From: Nelumbo lutea
Taxonomy: Eukaryota; Streptophyta; Magnoliopsida; Proteales; Nelumbonaceae
DNA length: 64,000 nucleotides
NCBI GenBank assembly: GCA_022828595.1
Contig: JAKGHH010000002.1
Location: forward strand, 62,716,383-62,780,382
Reading direction: 5' to 3'
The position numbers were made by a program, and so were the translations under genes. Shown piece after piece: positions 37,301 to 49,300 of the stretch. The stretch's first letter is position 1, and the number at the start of each line of letters is the position of its first letter. The notes beneath the pieces were generated by a model that worked only from the letters and a program-made list of their open reading frames with translations, had not been told where the DNA came from and ran no database searches.

Positions 37301-40300
37301 GGAAGAAGAAAACCCTACATGGAGGGAAATCTCTCTCCCCACGCCTCCCAATAGAGAGAAAAGTGAATCGATCACTCCGGGAGGCCTAGAAAATTTTAGA
37401 AACCAAACCACCCTCTTCAGAAAATCAAAAGAAAACTAACAATACCTGGGCACACAAGGTCAGATAAAAAACAAAGAGTCCAACTTTTCTGGGACTCTTC
37501 CACGTACTCCAGTTCGTCCTGATTTTGATGTCGAACAGTAGATCACCTTCCTGATGTCTAGGTCCTACCAAAAACTACAAGAACTGGGCAATCTATAGCA
37601 GATCGATCAACCCTTTACTACATGTAGTCGGCTGATCTAGGGCTACATGAGAAAGCTGCTGAATTAAAAAATATGAAAGAAAGTAATTTCTTGAAGAGAG
37701 AAGGAAGGAAGAAGAGAAGAAGAGAAGTTGAAAGAAAAGAGAGCAATAATCTGGCCGCCCCCTTCACTTATTATTTATAGTAAAATAATAGAACAATACA
37801 AAGACAACTATGCCCTTTTAGGGCGGCAAAACATAAAGCATCATATATAACACTCAAAAAACATAATAAAATTTGGACTCACATAACTACTGTGGTCCCC
37901 ACCGCCTATCTAACAACTAACATAAAACATCTACTCAGAAAAATACCATAAAACTAATTATTTTTGAACAATGTTCAAGAGCTATGGAGCACCTAGAAGC
38001 TGTACCACCAATGCCATTAGACTCTTCGGGGGCGGATCATACCCATTCAGGTACCTTGGTTCCTGTTGATGTTCTTGACCCTATTGCTATTGATACATCT
38101 GTTGCTAATGACTTTGACCTTCCTATTACTCACTGGAAAGGTGTTAGATCTTGCACCACTGAACACCCCATTTCCCACTTTGTTTCCTATGAAAACATTT
38201 CACCCTCCTTTCGGGCCTTTTTCTCTTCCATTGATAGTATTCCTGTCCCTGAGAATGTGGCATAAGCTCTTTTGGTACCTGAATGGACAGATGCTATGAA
38301 GGAAGACATTATTGCGTTACATAAAAATGGTACATGGGAACTAGTAGATCTTCTTGAGGGGAAGTATCCGGTTGGATGTAAATGGGTTTTCATGGTTAAA
38401 CACAGGGCTGATGGCACCGTTTGGCGGTATAAAGATTGTTTAGTGGCAAAGGGGTTTACACAAGTGTGTGGAGTAAATTATGTAGAAACTTTTGCACCAG
38501 TTGCTAAGATGAACTCCATTAGAGTCATTTTCTCCCTTGCTACTAATCTTGACTGGGTTCTTCATAAGCTTGACATCAAGAATGCCTTTCTGAATGGTGA
38601 TCTTGAAGAGGAAGTATACATGGTACAACCCCTGGTTTTTGGGCTCAAGGTAATGAACAAAAATTGTGCAGGTTAAAGAAATCATTATATGGGCTGAAAC
38701 AATCACCAAGGGCTTGGTTTAGTAGGTTCCCTGTAGCAGTACAACAAAGAGGATACAAGCAGTGTCAATCTGATCACACATTGTTTGTGGAAAGAGGGGA
38801 AGGAAAAATTGTAGCACTGATAGTATATGTTGATGATATATTTATCACTGGTGATTGAAAGGATGAAATTCAAAAGTTGAAGAATTTTCTTGCTACGTTT
38901 GAAGTGAAGGATCTAGGTCCTCCAAGGTACTTCTTCGGGATTGAAGTGGCCCGCTCACAAAAGGGTATCTTCATTTCCCAAAGAAAGTATGTCCTATATC
39001 TACTCTAGGATACAGGAAAATTGGGAGTGAAGCCAGTTGATTCCCCTATTGATCCTAACCACAAACTAGGTGACTGTCAAGGTGAACCCATCAAGGATGT
39101 GAAACAGTTCCAGAGACTTGTAGGAGGATTGTTATATCTTTGTATGACTCGACTAGGCATAGCTTATGCAGTGGGTGTTCTTAGCCAGTTCATGCATGAC
39201 CTAAGACTACCCATCTTGAAGCAGTAGAAAGAGTTCTCAGATATCTTAAGAAGTTCCCAGGTGCAGGTTTGTTGTTTCAAAATATGGACATTTGAAAGTT
39301 GAAGTGTATACTGGTGCAGATTGGGCATGATCCCTGAATGACAGGAAGTTAACTAGTGGCTATTGTACATTTATAGGAGGTAATCTAGTTACCTGGAGAA
39401 GCAAAAAGCAGAATGTGGTAGCTAGATCTAGTGCTGAAGCTGAATATCGGGCAATGTCTCATGGAGTGGCTGAAATTATGTGGCTAAAAAATTTGTTGAG
39501 TGAGTTGGGTTTTCCAGTTGACGGACCTATGACCCAATTCTGTGATAACAAAGCAACCATAAACATTGTTGCTAATCTAGTGCTGCACGATAGAACTAAA
39601 CACATTGAAATCGACAACCACTTTATCAGAGAAAAGGTTGTCACAGGGGAAGTGTGTACTCCTTATGTCAACTCTGAAGATCAACTTGTAGACATCTTTA
39701 CAAAAGGGTTACACCACTCACATGATCATGATTTATGTGACAAGTTGGGCATGATTGACATCTATGTCCCAACTTGAGGGAGTGTTAAAAGTTGTTAATT
39801 CTCTTATTTTTTATATTCTGTCGCCCTAGTATATATACAAAAAAGCTGGCGCCGCCAGCAAGACTTTAGGTTCTCAGATCTCTCATCTCTCTTCTTCTCT
39901 CTCTATTCTCTCTTCCTCTCTTCTTCTTTCCTGCATAACAACCACCTTTTGATAAATATTCCTTCCACATGGCCAACTTCCTGTCAGGAATTGGAGGTAT
40001 TGTGTGAGATGAGGATGGCAATAATTGTTGTCAAGGCGGCACTTAGGTGACAAGGCGCCCTTGGAGGTTCGCCTTGCCTAATCGCCAATCAGTTTTCTAT
40101 TGCGTGTTATAAAAATCTTTTATATTCTTAATATTTTGAGGTTATAATTATAAAATAGACATTTTTAAACTAAAATATTCATTTTATGTGTTTATATACT
40201 AATTTCTTTTTATTATTTTCTTATTTGTTAGGGTTTAATCAACACAAACATTGCTAAATGCTGTATTGAACCCTCAAAGACCTCAAAACCTGAACTAATA

Positions 40301-43300
40301 AGTAAGAAAGAATATAAAATGTTGTCCAATCAATACATTTTCTTCTTTTTCTTTACTAATCTTGTGTGTTTATATACTAATTTCTTCTTCTTCTTCTTCT
40401 TCCACATTTTCTTTTCTTCTTTTCCTATAACAGAAATAGGGGTTCAGCCCCTATTTTTTTCAATTTTCTTTTCTTTCCTCTTTTTCTTCTCATGAATATG
40501 TTGATTTTCTATACTTTAACATGAAGTTTATACTTTTCTTATGAAAATTATGGATATTTATTAGGGAAATATGATTATGGAACCTAAGGAACTACCCTAG
40601 GATACATGTTTTTACTTAAAAAAATCCATCACCTGGGCGACTAGGCGACAAGGTGCCCCCCCCCTGTCGCCTTGCCTTGGTGCCTTATTTATATTAAGCT
40701 ATTCAGGAACTGTGGGTATTGGTAATTCTTTGAGGGCTAAGTTGCTTGCAGTTTTACAAGGACTAAAGTTAGCTGCGATGAACAATTTTAGCAATTTATT
40801 GATTGAATGCAACTGCTAGCATTTTGTGGTTAAAAACAGTAAAGGAAGTCCCTTGGGCATTCAGATTCATTATAAGAGAGATTAATGTGTTGGAAAGACA
40901 ACTGAGCAGCTTGTTCATCTGGGTTCCAAGGAGTGCCAATACTGCTGCTGACAGTTTAACCAATTCAAGGTTCTTTGTTTCTGATCTAGTTTGTGGCTGT
41001 CTGGGAGGGTCATAGTTGTAACTAAAAAGGTCACTACCAAATACTGGTCCCTGCTATCTGTGGTCTTGACATTTTTTTTTGCACAAAGTGGCCGCTCTCA
41101 GACTCAAACCTATGTTGTTGCACATGGCAGCCCGGGATATTACCATTACACCAAGTAATGACCCCTAGAGTCACAGTTGTAATTACTTTGATATAATCTC
41201 CTCTACCTGAATGTTGGTCAGCACTTGTGCTGTTTTTGTATATGTCTGATCCTTGCGGTTAGCTCTTTTCTTTACAAGGAATAAAATTTTGTATTGTTAA
41301 TTATCAAATATTATTTGTGTTTAAATGAGGATTGCTGCTTCAATGCTTATCAAAGTGACATCAAACCTTGTGGTTGCACCACAAGGATTGCTGCTTCATA
41401 GAAAAGTTAGAGGAACGGTGACCTGAAGCAGTTTTCGAAGGTAAGCCTGATTTTGTGCTGTGGGCTAAATTAAAGATTTCTTAAACAGAAAATAAAAGAC
41501 TGGTGTAAAAAGGAGATGGGGTGTATTATGTTGAGGAAGCAACAGTGAATCGAAAAACTTAATGCCCTGGATCTTAAAGAGGAAAAGTCCCTATTATCAG
41601 GGGAAGAAACTGTGCAAAGGTCTTTAGCTATAGAAGAGGTGTGTCGCCTTTCTCGCATGGAAGAGATAGTTTGGAGACAAAAGTCAAGGGTACAGTGGTT
41701 AAAAGAAGGGGACAACAATACTTCTGTCTTCCACTAGGTAGCAAATGCAAGGAGAAGGATTAACACTATCAAACAAATTAACATTGGGGGAGCTCACTTC
41801 AAAGGAGACAAGGAAGTTTCAGGTGCAATAGTGCAGTTTTACAAGGTCCTTTTTTCAGCAAATGTGTTGGAGAGGCCAAGCTTGGATAGTCTTGACTTTT
41901 TCTCAGATTTCAGAGCAGGAAAGTGCTTCCCTTGAAGCCTCCTTCTCCTGAGAAGAGGAAATTTGGTGTGCTACAAATGAGTTAGTTGGGGACAAAGCTC
42001 CTGGCCCAGATGGCTTCCCAATTGAATTATTTAAGAAGTGTTGGTCTTTCATCAAACTTGATGTAATTGCAATTTTTTCTGAGTTTCACTCTAGTGCTGA
42101 TGTAGCGAATGCGGTGAAAGGAACCTTCATAACCTTCATTCTGAAGAAGAAGCAGAGGATATAAAAGACTACATTTTTCCTGAAACTAGGGTTTTCGATG
42201 GAGTTTTGGGATAAATTTTGGCAGGATGGACGTTAATATTTATGGGGATAAAATTGTTCTTATTTGAATTAATAAAACTATTCTCATTTATCAAAAAAAA
42301 AAAAACTTATGGGGATGTCCAAATATAGAAGCAACAGGAGATGGTTTGGAGCAAAAGGATGAAGATTACTTATTGGGAAAATTTTGGTTTTTGGTAAATT
42401 TAGAGAAGAATGTACATGGATCAATTTCAGTCCTTAGGGATTTGAAGGAACACTTTTGATGAAGAATTTGTGGGATGTTGGTGGTTGTAATGACTGCTTG
42501 CAGAATTGGGGAAAAGATAGAGAGAATGAAGAGATAGAGAACCTGGAATCATTCGACAAGGAACTAGTATCATTTTATGGTTTATGAGAATTACTTATCA
42601 TAAGCATAATGTACATAAAATGCATTCCAATATCATTCCTTACATTATTCACTCAAAATATACATACATATAGAGGTAGCCAACCCCATTTGAACTAAGA
42701 AAAATAGAAATTACATAATTTCCACCACCATACTTTGGCTCAAAAAAACTCGATAACTCCTAAACTACTTCCAATGCTTATGAAATTTTAAATGCAAAAT
42801 AAACATTTACTAGAAAAATCAAGACATTAGGCTGAACCATATGTAATATATAAAATGATCAAAATACTCCTCAACTATCTAAAAATAGAAAAGTACATAA
42901 AGATGTTCAAATTTGTCTCTTTTGCTCTTCTATTAGTGCCAAATGCCTACAGTCCGTAGTTTTGCTCCAATTGGGAGCATAAGACACCCATTGAAATTAT
43001 TCTATCACACTCTACACATAGTACTCAGTCCTTAAATCCCCTTGTCATCAATCCCTGCTCCTACTGCCACACTCTTATTCCATTGGATGGTGTGCCTTTT
43101 AAAACCAATTTTGCAAATAAGTACCACCTCTTCCCATCTTGCCTCCAAGTTCCATAAAATTTCCAGCAATTAATGATTTCTATGATGGACCACATTTTTT
43201 ATGGTACAAGTAAGCTTTTATTAGAAGAAAAGAAAAGTTAGATATACACTCCATTGGTGGTGGGATTCACCACCTAGCATAAAGAGTATTCAGCAACTGG

Positions 43301-46300
43301 TAGCAATATCAGTATTCAAATTCCTTCTTGATCAATATTTATCTTCAAGTTGCGCCTGCTTCTCTCTTACAAAAACTCAGCAAACAGTGAATGATACTAT
43401 GCTCCATAAAATTCTAGCCTTCTTGCTCCTCCTATCCTCAGCTACAAAGAAAAATTGTCTTTGCATCAGATGGACTTGATTTCTAACTATTAAAATATCA
43501 AAGAAGAAATCCTGTGTAAATTCTTCCCAATTACATTGAATATATAAATGTCTAATTCCACCAAGTTGTGACCGAGGATGACAAGAAGCGCTCTTGAGCT
43601 CACCAATTGTCTAACTATTTAATTCCTCAAAAAATATATAAGTGTCTAACATTTTCCTCTTGTCTCTTACACATCACACGAATACTTGGAAGCTGATGAC
43701 CTCTGCCTTCCAGATGATCCAAAGATAGAATACTCTCTAATGCTGTAAGCCATGCAAAAGCTTGAATTCTAGTGACCAATTCAATTTCAGCTTCAGCCAT
43801 TAAGGATCTCAGAACCTCCTTTTTAACTTATTCACTAAAAGGCAATGCAACAAGTCATTCTGTTCAGCCACTTAAGCTGTTACCAAATGATCCCTTGTAC
43901 TGAAAGATGGAGTCAGCAATTTAGCGTCAAGACAAATTGTCTCAATGTTCACTTTGCAGTTGTAGTTTAATGTAAAATTGGGTTGTTTTTGTTTACTATT
44001 ATTTGAAGCAGAATATCTGATTAGTTGTTTTTGTTTTTTTGGTTTGGTTTTGAAGGAAATAGGAGAAAGAGAAGGGAAATATTATTCCATAAATGTTCCA
44101 CTGAAGGATGGAATAGATGATGCCGGCTTCACTCGACTTTTCAAAACTGTAATTTGTAATTATGAATATTTTGAGTTCTATTTTCTTACATGGTTATGGT
44201 TGTTTTTGACAAAGTAATTGTAGATTTTTCTTACAATAAATACTCCAACCATGTAGATTATTGCCAAGGTTGTTGAAACATATCTGCCAGGTGTAATAGT
44301 TCTGCAATGTGGGGCTGATTCACTAGCTTCTGACCGCTTGGGCTGCTTTAACCTCTCAATTGATGGTGCTACTCTACGTGAAATTTATTCTCTATTTATC
44401 ATTTACTTCAGAGTGAAGTGCTGAGCTTTGTTTCACGTTTCTGGTCTTTGCTACACTTGTTGAAATTGATTTATCTCTAATCCTGACATTTTGAGGGTGC
44501 AAAAATCTTTTTTCCAACAGGGCATTCCGAATGTGTAAGATTTGTGAAGAAATTTAATTTGCCTTTATTGGTAAGATTATGCCAATTACAGTTGCTTGAT
44601 AAAGTTATCCATTTAGCATATTGTGTTGAACCTTGGTTTATTGCAGGTTACTGGAGGCGGAGGATACACAAAAGAGAATGTGGCTCGTTGCTGGGCTGTT
44701 GAAACTGGGGTTCTTTTAGATACAGAGCTTCCTAATGGTAAGTTGAAACTTGAAATATGATTTTTCCAAATTCTCTTCGGATTTGCATGGTATTTATAGA
44801 GTGAATGTGCCTTTGGCATTTTGTATCTACTCTTAATATTTGTGTTGAGTGATTTGTTTCAAGTTTCTTGAATGTTATATAATATGGTTATCCATTTTTT
44901 TTGATCAATAACAGTAACTTTTATTAAAAATATTAAAGAGAGATACAGTATAAAAGGAGAGGTAAAACCACTTAACCCTCCCTAACAATAAGGATCATAT
45001 TACAACGCAACCCAAAAAAGGTTTGCTCTTCCCACCCCTTGTTTGGCAAAAAAATCTGCCAAAGAATTGGCACACCTATTGGCCCATTTAACCTGAATTT
45101 GCATGTTTCAAGTAATCTGGTTAATTTTTTTTTTCATTCGAGAACTTCCACAAAATAGAATCTTTCTCCTGCAACCAGTTAACTGCCAGCCTTGAATCTC
45201 CTTCCACCAACAAATTTTTGATGTTCAACTGCTTGGCTCTTTTGATCCCTTGCAATGCTGCCAAAATTTCAGCTCTCAATGAATCCCCCCAGCTTATAGG
45301 TGCTGAGAACATGGCAATAATTCGACCTTCTTCATCCCGAAACACTCCACCTATACCTGAAGGACCTGGATTTCCTTCACTGCTACCATCAAAGTTTAAT
45401 TTAATGTATCCCGAAGCTGGTGGAGTCCAAGCTGGATTGGGAGAAGAAGTCAAGGGAGCAGACCTAGCCACTTCTTCCCACTTTCGAATGATGTCTCCTG
45501 CTGAACAGCCTTCAAATATCTTCATAGACTTGACCCAATGAACCACCCTAACATATATTGATTCAATGATGGCTTCCTTGCTTTTTTCTTTCTCATGAAA
45601 AGTTCTTTGATTTAATTCCTCCCACACACTCCAGCAGACAACTGCTCTAGCACATCTCCACAAGAGTTTACCTCTCTTTTTTAAACCCCTCACTGATGTA
45701 ATACTAAATAAGCCCTGCACACTTTGAGGAGGAGTCCATCTGCAACCAAAAAGAGAGAAAGGCCAAACCCAGATTTTTGAAACAAAGGGGCAAGAAACTA
45801 ATAAGTGATAATAGTTCTCACCATTCTTCTTGCATAAGATGCACCAGTGCGGGGATAAACACCGATTAGGCCTTTTCTTTTGAAGTAGGTCACAAGTGTT
45901 ACACTTTTCTAGGATAGCTTCCCAACAAAAGGCATCTACTCTGGGAGGAATTGGTCTACCCCAAACTTCTGAGACTAGGAAAGGAGAACCAAGGATCAGA
46001 TTGGACTGTGTTAATTTTTTGAAAAAAGATGAGCAAGATAAAGTACCCGACAGAACAAGAGAGCACACCCTACTGTCCACTCTAGAGGGGTTAATAACTA
46101 TCTCCTCCAGAATCTTAAGCAAGTTAGAGATGGAGTCCAATTCAGAATCTCTGAGAGCCCTTCTAAAACCCAGATTCCAATTAACTGCGGAATCAGACAA
46201 AGTAAGAAAGGTAGCAGGCTCATTTTTAAACATTGAGAGGGAAAACAGAGAGGGGAACTGCTCTTTCAAAGGAATGTTTGCCACCCAAATATGTTCCCAG

Positions 46301-49300
46301 AATCTCACAGACATACCAGAATAAAGATCATACCTGATAAAAGGAAGAAATGAAGGAAGGATGGCATGAATATGTTCCCCGTGTCCCAGCCGTCTGCCTC
46401 TTGCCCGTGAATACTTAGGATTGTTTTAGCCCACAAATTCTCCCTTTCTTTATTCAATCTCCATAACCATTTCCCCAAAGAGCTTCATTCTTCTTCTTTA
46501 AGTTACCCACACCCAGACCACCATCACTTTTTGCTTTTGTAACCAAGCCCCACCTAACTCTATGGTCCCTTTTCTCCTCCCCTGGTTCTTGTAAGAAACC
46601 CCTCATTAATTTATCCAAAATCCTACATACTCCCTTGGGAATCCTAAACACAGACAGAAAGTAAATTGGGAAATTTGCCAAGGTTGGCTTAATCAGAGTT
46701 ATCCTGCCACCCAGAGATAGGTAGTTTTTCTTCCAAGAGGCTAGCCTTTTTGTGAATCTATCAATCATTGGGTTCCAAAAGCTCCTCTTGGTAGGGTTAT
46801 CCCCTAGTGGAAGCCCCAAATATTTCAATGGCCATTGAGCAATCTCACAACCCAAAACTTGGGCCCTTTCTTCCACCTCTCTAACACTCATATTAATGCC
46901 AATCACACAACTCTTATCAAAGTTTACTTTTAGGTTAGTCACTTGTTCAAACACCTTGATCACCATCTTTAAATTACTAACCCACCTAATTTCCTCCCCA
47001 CCTCAAAATATAATTGTGTCATCAGCAAATTGTAAATGAGTGACCGGAACCCTGTCCCTCCCAACTCTCCAATCATTTACCAATCTTCTAGCATCTGCTT
47101 TCTCATTAAGCCTCCCTAACACTTCAGCAATCAAGGTAAATAGGAAGGGGGAGAGGGGGTTGCCTAATACCCTTAGTAGCTGGAAAATGATCTGTTACCT
47201 TGCCATTCACCAGTATAGAATAGTGGCACGTTTTCATACACCCTTTTATCCACTTTCACCTCCTCTGCCCAAAACCAATAGACTCACATACTTCTTGCAA
47301 TAAGGACCAATCAACCAAATCATAAGCATTTTCCAGATCCAATTTGCATACCAGCACCTTGATTAGGGGATATGATTGTGGGAAGCACCTCTCTAATTCT
47401 TTGGGATAGCACCTTAGCAATGATCTTAAGGGTCTAAACTCTTTAGGGTGACAAGCTCTCTCCTTTTTTGGAATTAAGGCAATAAAGGTCAAGTTCAGGC
47501 CTGGATTTATCACCCCTCCTTCAAAGAATTCTGAGAAAACACTTTGGATATCAACCTTAATTATCTCCTAGCAATATTGGTAAAAAGCCATCGTAAAACC
47601 ATCAGGGCTCGGGGCATTAGATCTATCCATAGAGAAAATGGCCTCCCTTATTTCTTCCAAATCAAACTCTCTTTCCAACCACTCAATCAAATCATCGGGG
47701 AGCCTAGGCCAATCCAACCCATTGATCCTTAATCTCTCATTTACAGGCCTTCTGAATATAGATTTGAAGTATTCCACAAAGGCCCCGACAATCTCATTCT
47801 GTATGGTTAAATTGTACCATCAACCACCAACTTAGATATGGAGTTTTTCTTTCTTCTGCCATTAGTTATAGCACTGAAGAATTTTGTATTCCTATCTCCC
47901 TCTTTCACCCATTGGTATCTAGATTTTTGCCTCAAATTAATTTCTTCTTTAAAAATTGTATCCTCCAGATTTTTCCTCAACTCCCACCTCACCTCTGTCT
48001 TTTTCCCCAAAACATCCCTGTTCTTCCTTTGCATCTATTTCCTTGATCTGGCTTATCAACCGTTGCTTCCTTTCTTCTATCCTCCCAAAGGTGAAGAGTA
48101 TTCCACTCCTTAATTTTGACTTTCAGCTCTTTTAGTTTCCAGTGGAACTTCATTCCTGCCCAGTTTGCCCTCGAGTTAATTTCATTCCACCACTGCTTCA
48201 CTTTCTCTTTAAAATCTGGATGCAGAAACCACATATTTTCAAATCTAAAGGGGGAAGAACCACTATTTCCAAAATCTGCCTTGCTTAGCATAATTGGCCA
48301 ATGGTCAGAGGTAACTCTCGGCAAGGCCCTTGACACCAAATCTCCCCAGTGCTCTTCCCAACCTGTGGTAAATAAGAATCTGTCTAGTTTGGAGCAAATT
48401 GGATCATCTTGGAGATTAGACCAGGTGAATTTATAATGTGAGAGGTTCAGTTCCTTGAGTTCAAAGGCATTGATAAACTCGTTAAAACTTTCTCATACTT
48501 GTAGTACTCCTTTGAAGTCCCCTCCTAAACACCAAGGCCCATCTCACAGACCTCTAATGTCTTCCAACTCATCCCACAGATCATTCCCTTGCTTGTAGCC
48601 AGTAGGGCCATAGACATTAGTTAAGACCCATTCAAACCCATTTGTCACTTGCTTGAATTTGATAGAAACTGAGAATCTTCCCTATAATTCTTCCACTCCC
48701 TCCAACACTTCATCCTTCCACAAAGTGACTATCCCTCCAGATGAGCCCCAAGATGGACTCATTACCCAACTCAATCCATTTGCTCTCCACACACTTCTAG
48801 CCCACCTTTTATCAATAGTCATGAGTTTAGATTCCTGGATTAAAAAAATATCTGGGTTCTCTTTCCTTAGGACCTCCTTTATTAAAGCTCTCTTTCTTAC
48901 ATTCTCCAAGCCTCTCACTAAATTCTTCCCCTACCCTTCCTCTCACTAAATTCTTTATCCCCCTCCACATCCAATTTCAGCTTCTCAACTTCACTTAGCC
49001 TTCTTTTCCTCCTTTTTCCAGCTTCATTTTTAATCTCCAAATACCTTTTCAGCTCATTCAGATTTTTCACTTTGCACCCTAGCTTTTCAACAAATTAAGC
49101 TAGAGAGTCCTCTTTTTCATCTCCCTTTTTAGTCTGTATATGTCCATCCTCTCTGTGCCTCTTGCTTTCCTTCTCCTGCTCCACCCTTCCTTCAACTATT
49201 TTGGATTCACTGTTCTTCCTCTCTACCACCCCTTCCTGCTCCAATTCCACCCTAGTCAAATTATCCAGCTCATTTATTATTAAGTTCCACATCCTCAGCT

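Larger units (their letters stand above)
31326..37970 (-). mobile_element. Copia-4, antisense element nested in Copia-3 and missing its 3' LTR
   Basis: Runs on the minus strand from an LTR at about 37668-37970 through gag, protease, integrase, RT and most of RNase H. It stops abruptly at about 31326, in the HDRTK block of RNase H. The last part of RNase H and the 3' LTR are gone, together with roughly 90 bp of Copia-3. The junction shares bases with both sides (around GGTTTTGTC), which suggests deletion by microhomology. LINE-3 is inserted in its integrase region (33309-35117). Gag resembles Copia-6. Confidence 0.9.
28159..39940 (+). mobile_element. Copia-3, sense Ty1/copia element interrupted by Copia-4, intron 6
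   Basis: LTRs at 28159-28372 and 39783-39940 are flanked by an exact ACCAC duplication (28154-28158 and 39941-39945). The element is split: gag, protease and integrase lie at 28950-31325, then Copia-4 occupies 31326-37970, and RT plus RNase H resume at 37971-39777. Without the insert it is about 5.1 kb. It is the same family as Copia-1 (same gag, same integrase/RT linker) but retains the protease and integrase core that Copia-1 lost. It has many stops. The 3' LTR is shorter by a deletion that removes the U3 hairpin. Confidence 0.93.
39986..41316 (+). mobile_element. LINE-5 fragment: RNase H end and 3' UTR, carrying a MITE and a SINE
   Basis: The + strand reads SGIGGIV, a stop, DEDGN. After an insertion of about 660 bp it reads [23 protein letters not shown], then [15 protein letters not shown] near 40915-40955, which is the C-terminal part of a LINE RNase H. 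The acidic residue normally in RAEL is changed to Lys (RAKL). The 3' UTR runs to an AATAAAATTTTGTATTG end near 41300 with little poly(A). Confidence 0.72.

Noticed and set aside
26929..41316. A twin-primed LINE with an inverted 5' segment (LINE-4 minus joined to LINE-5 plus)
   Set aside because: The geometry fits, but the minus part has its own 3' UTR and poly(A)-like end at 26203 and seems to lack RNase H. Two separate LINE fragments are therefore the simpler reading.
43978..44217. A 79-codon open frame around exon 7
   Set aside because: Only the 31 codons between the AG and GT signals match the family; the flanks are intronic.
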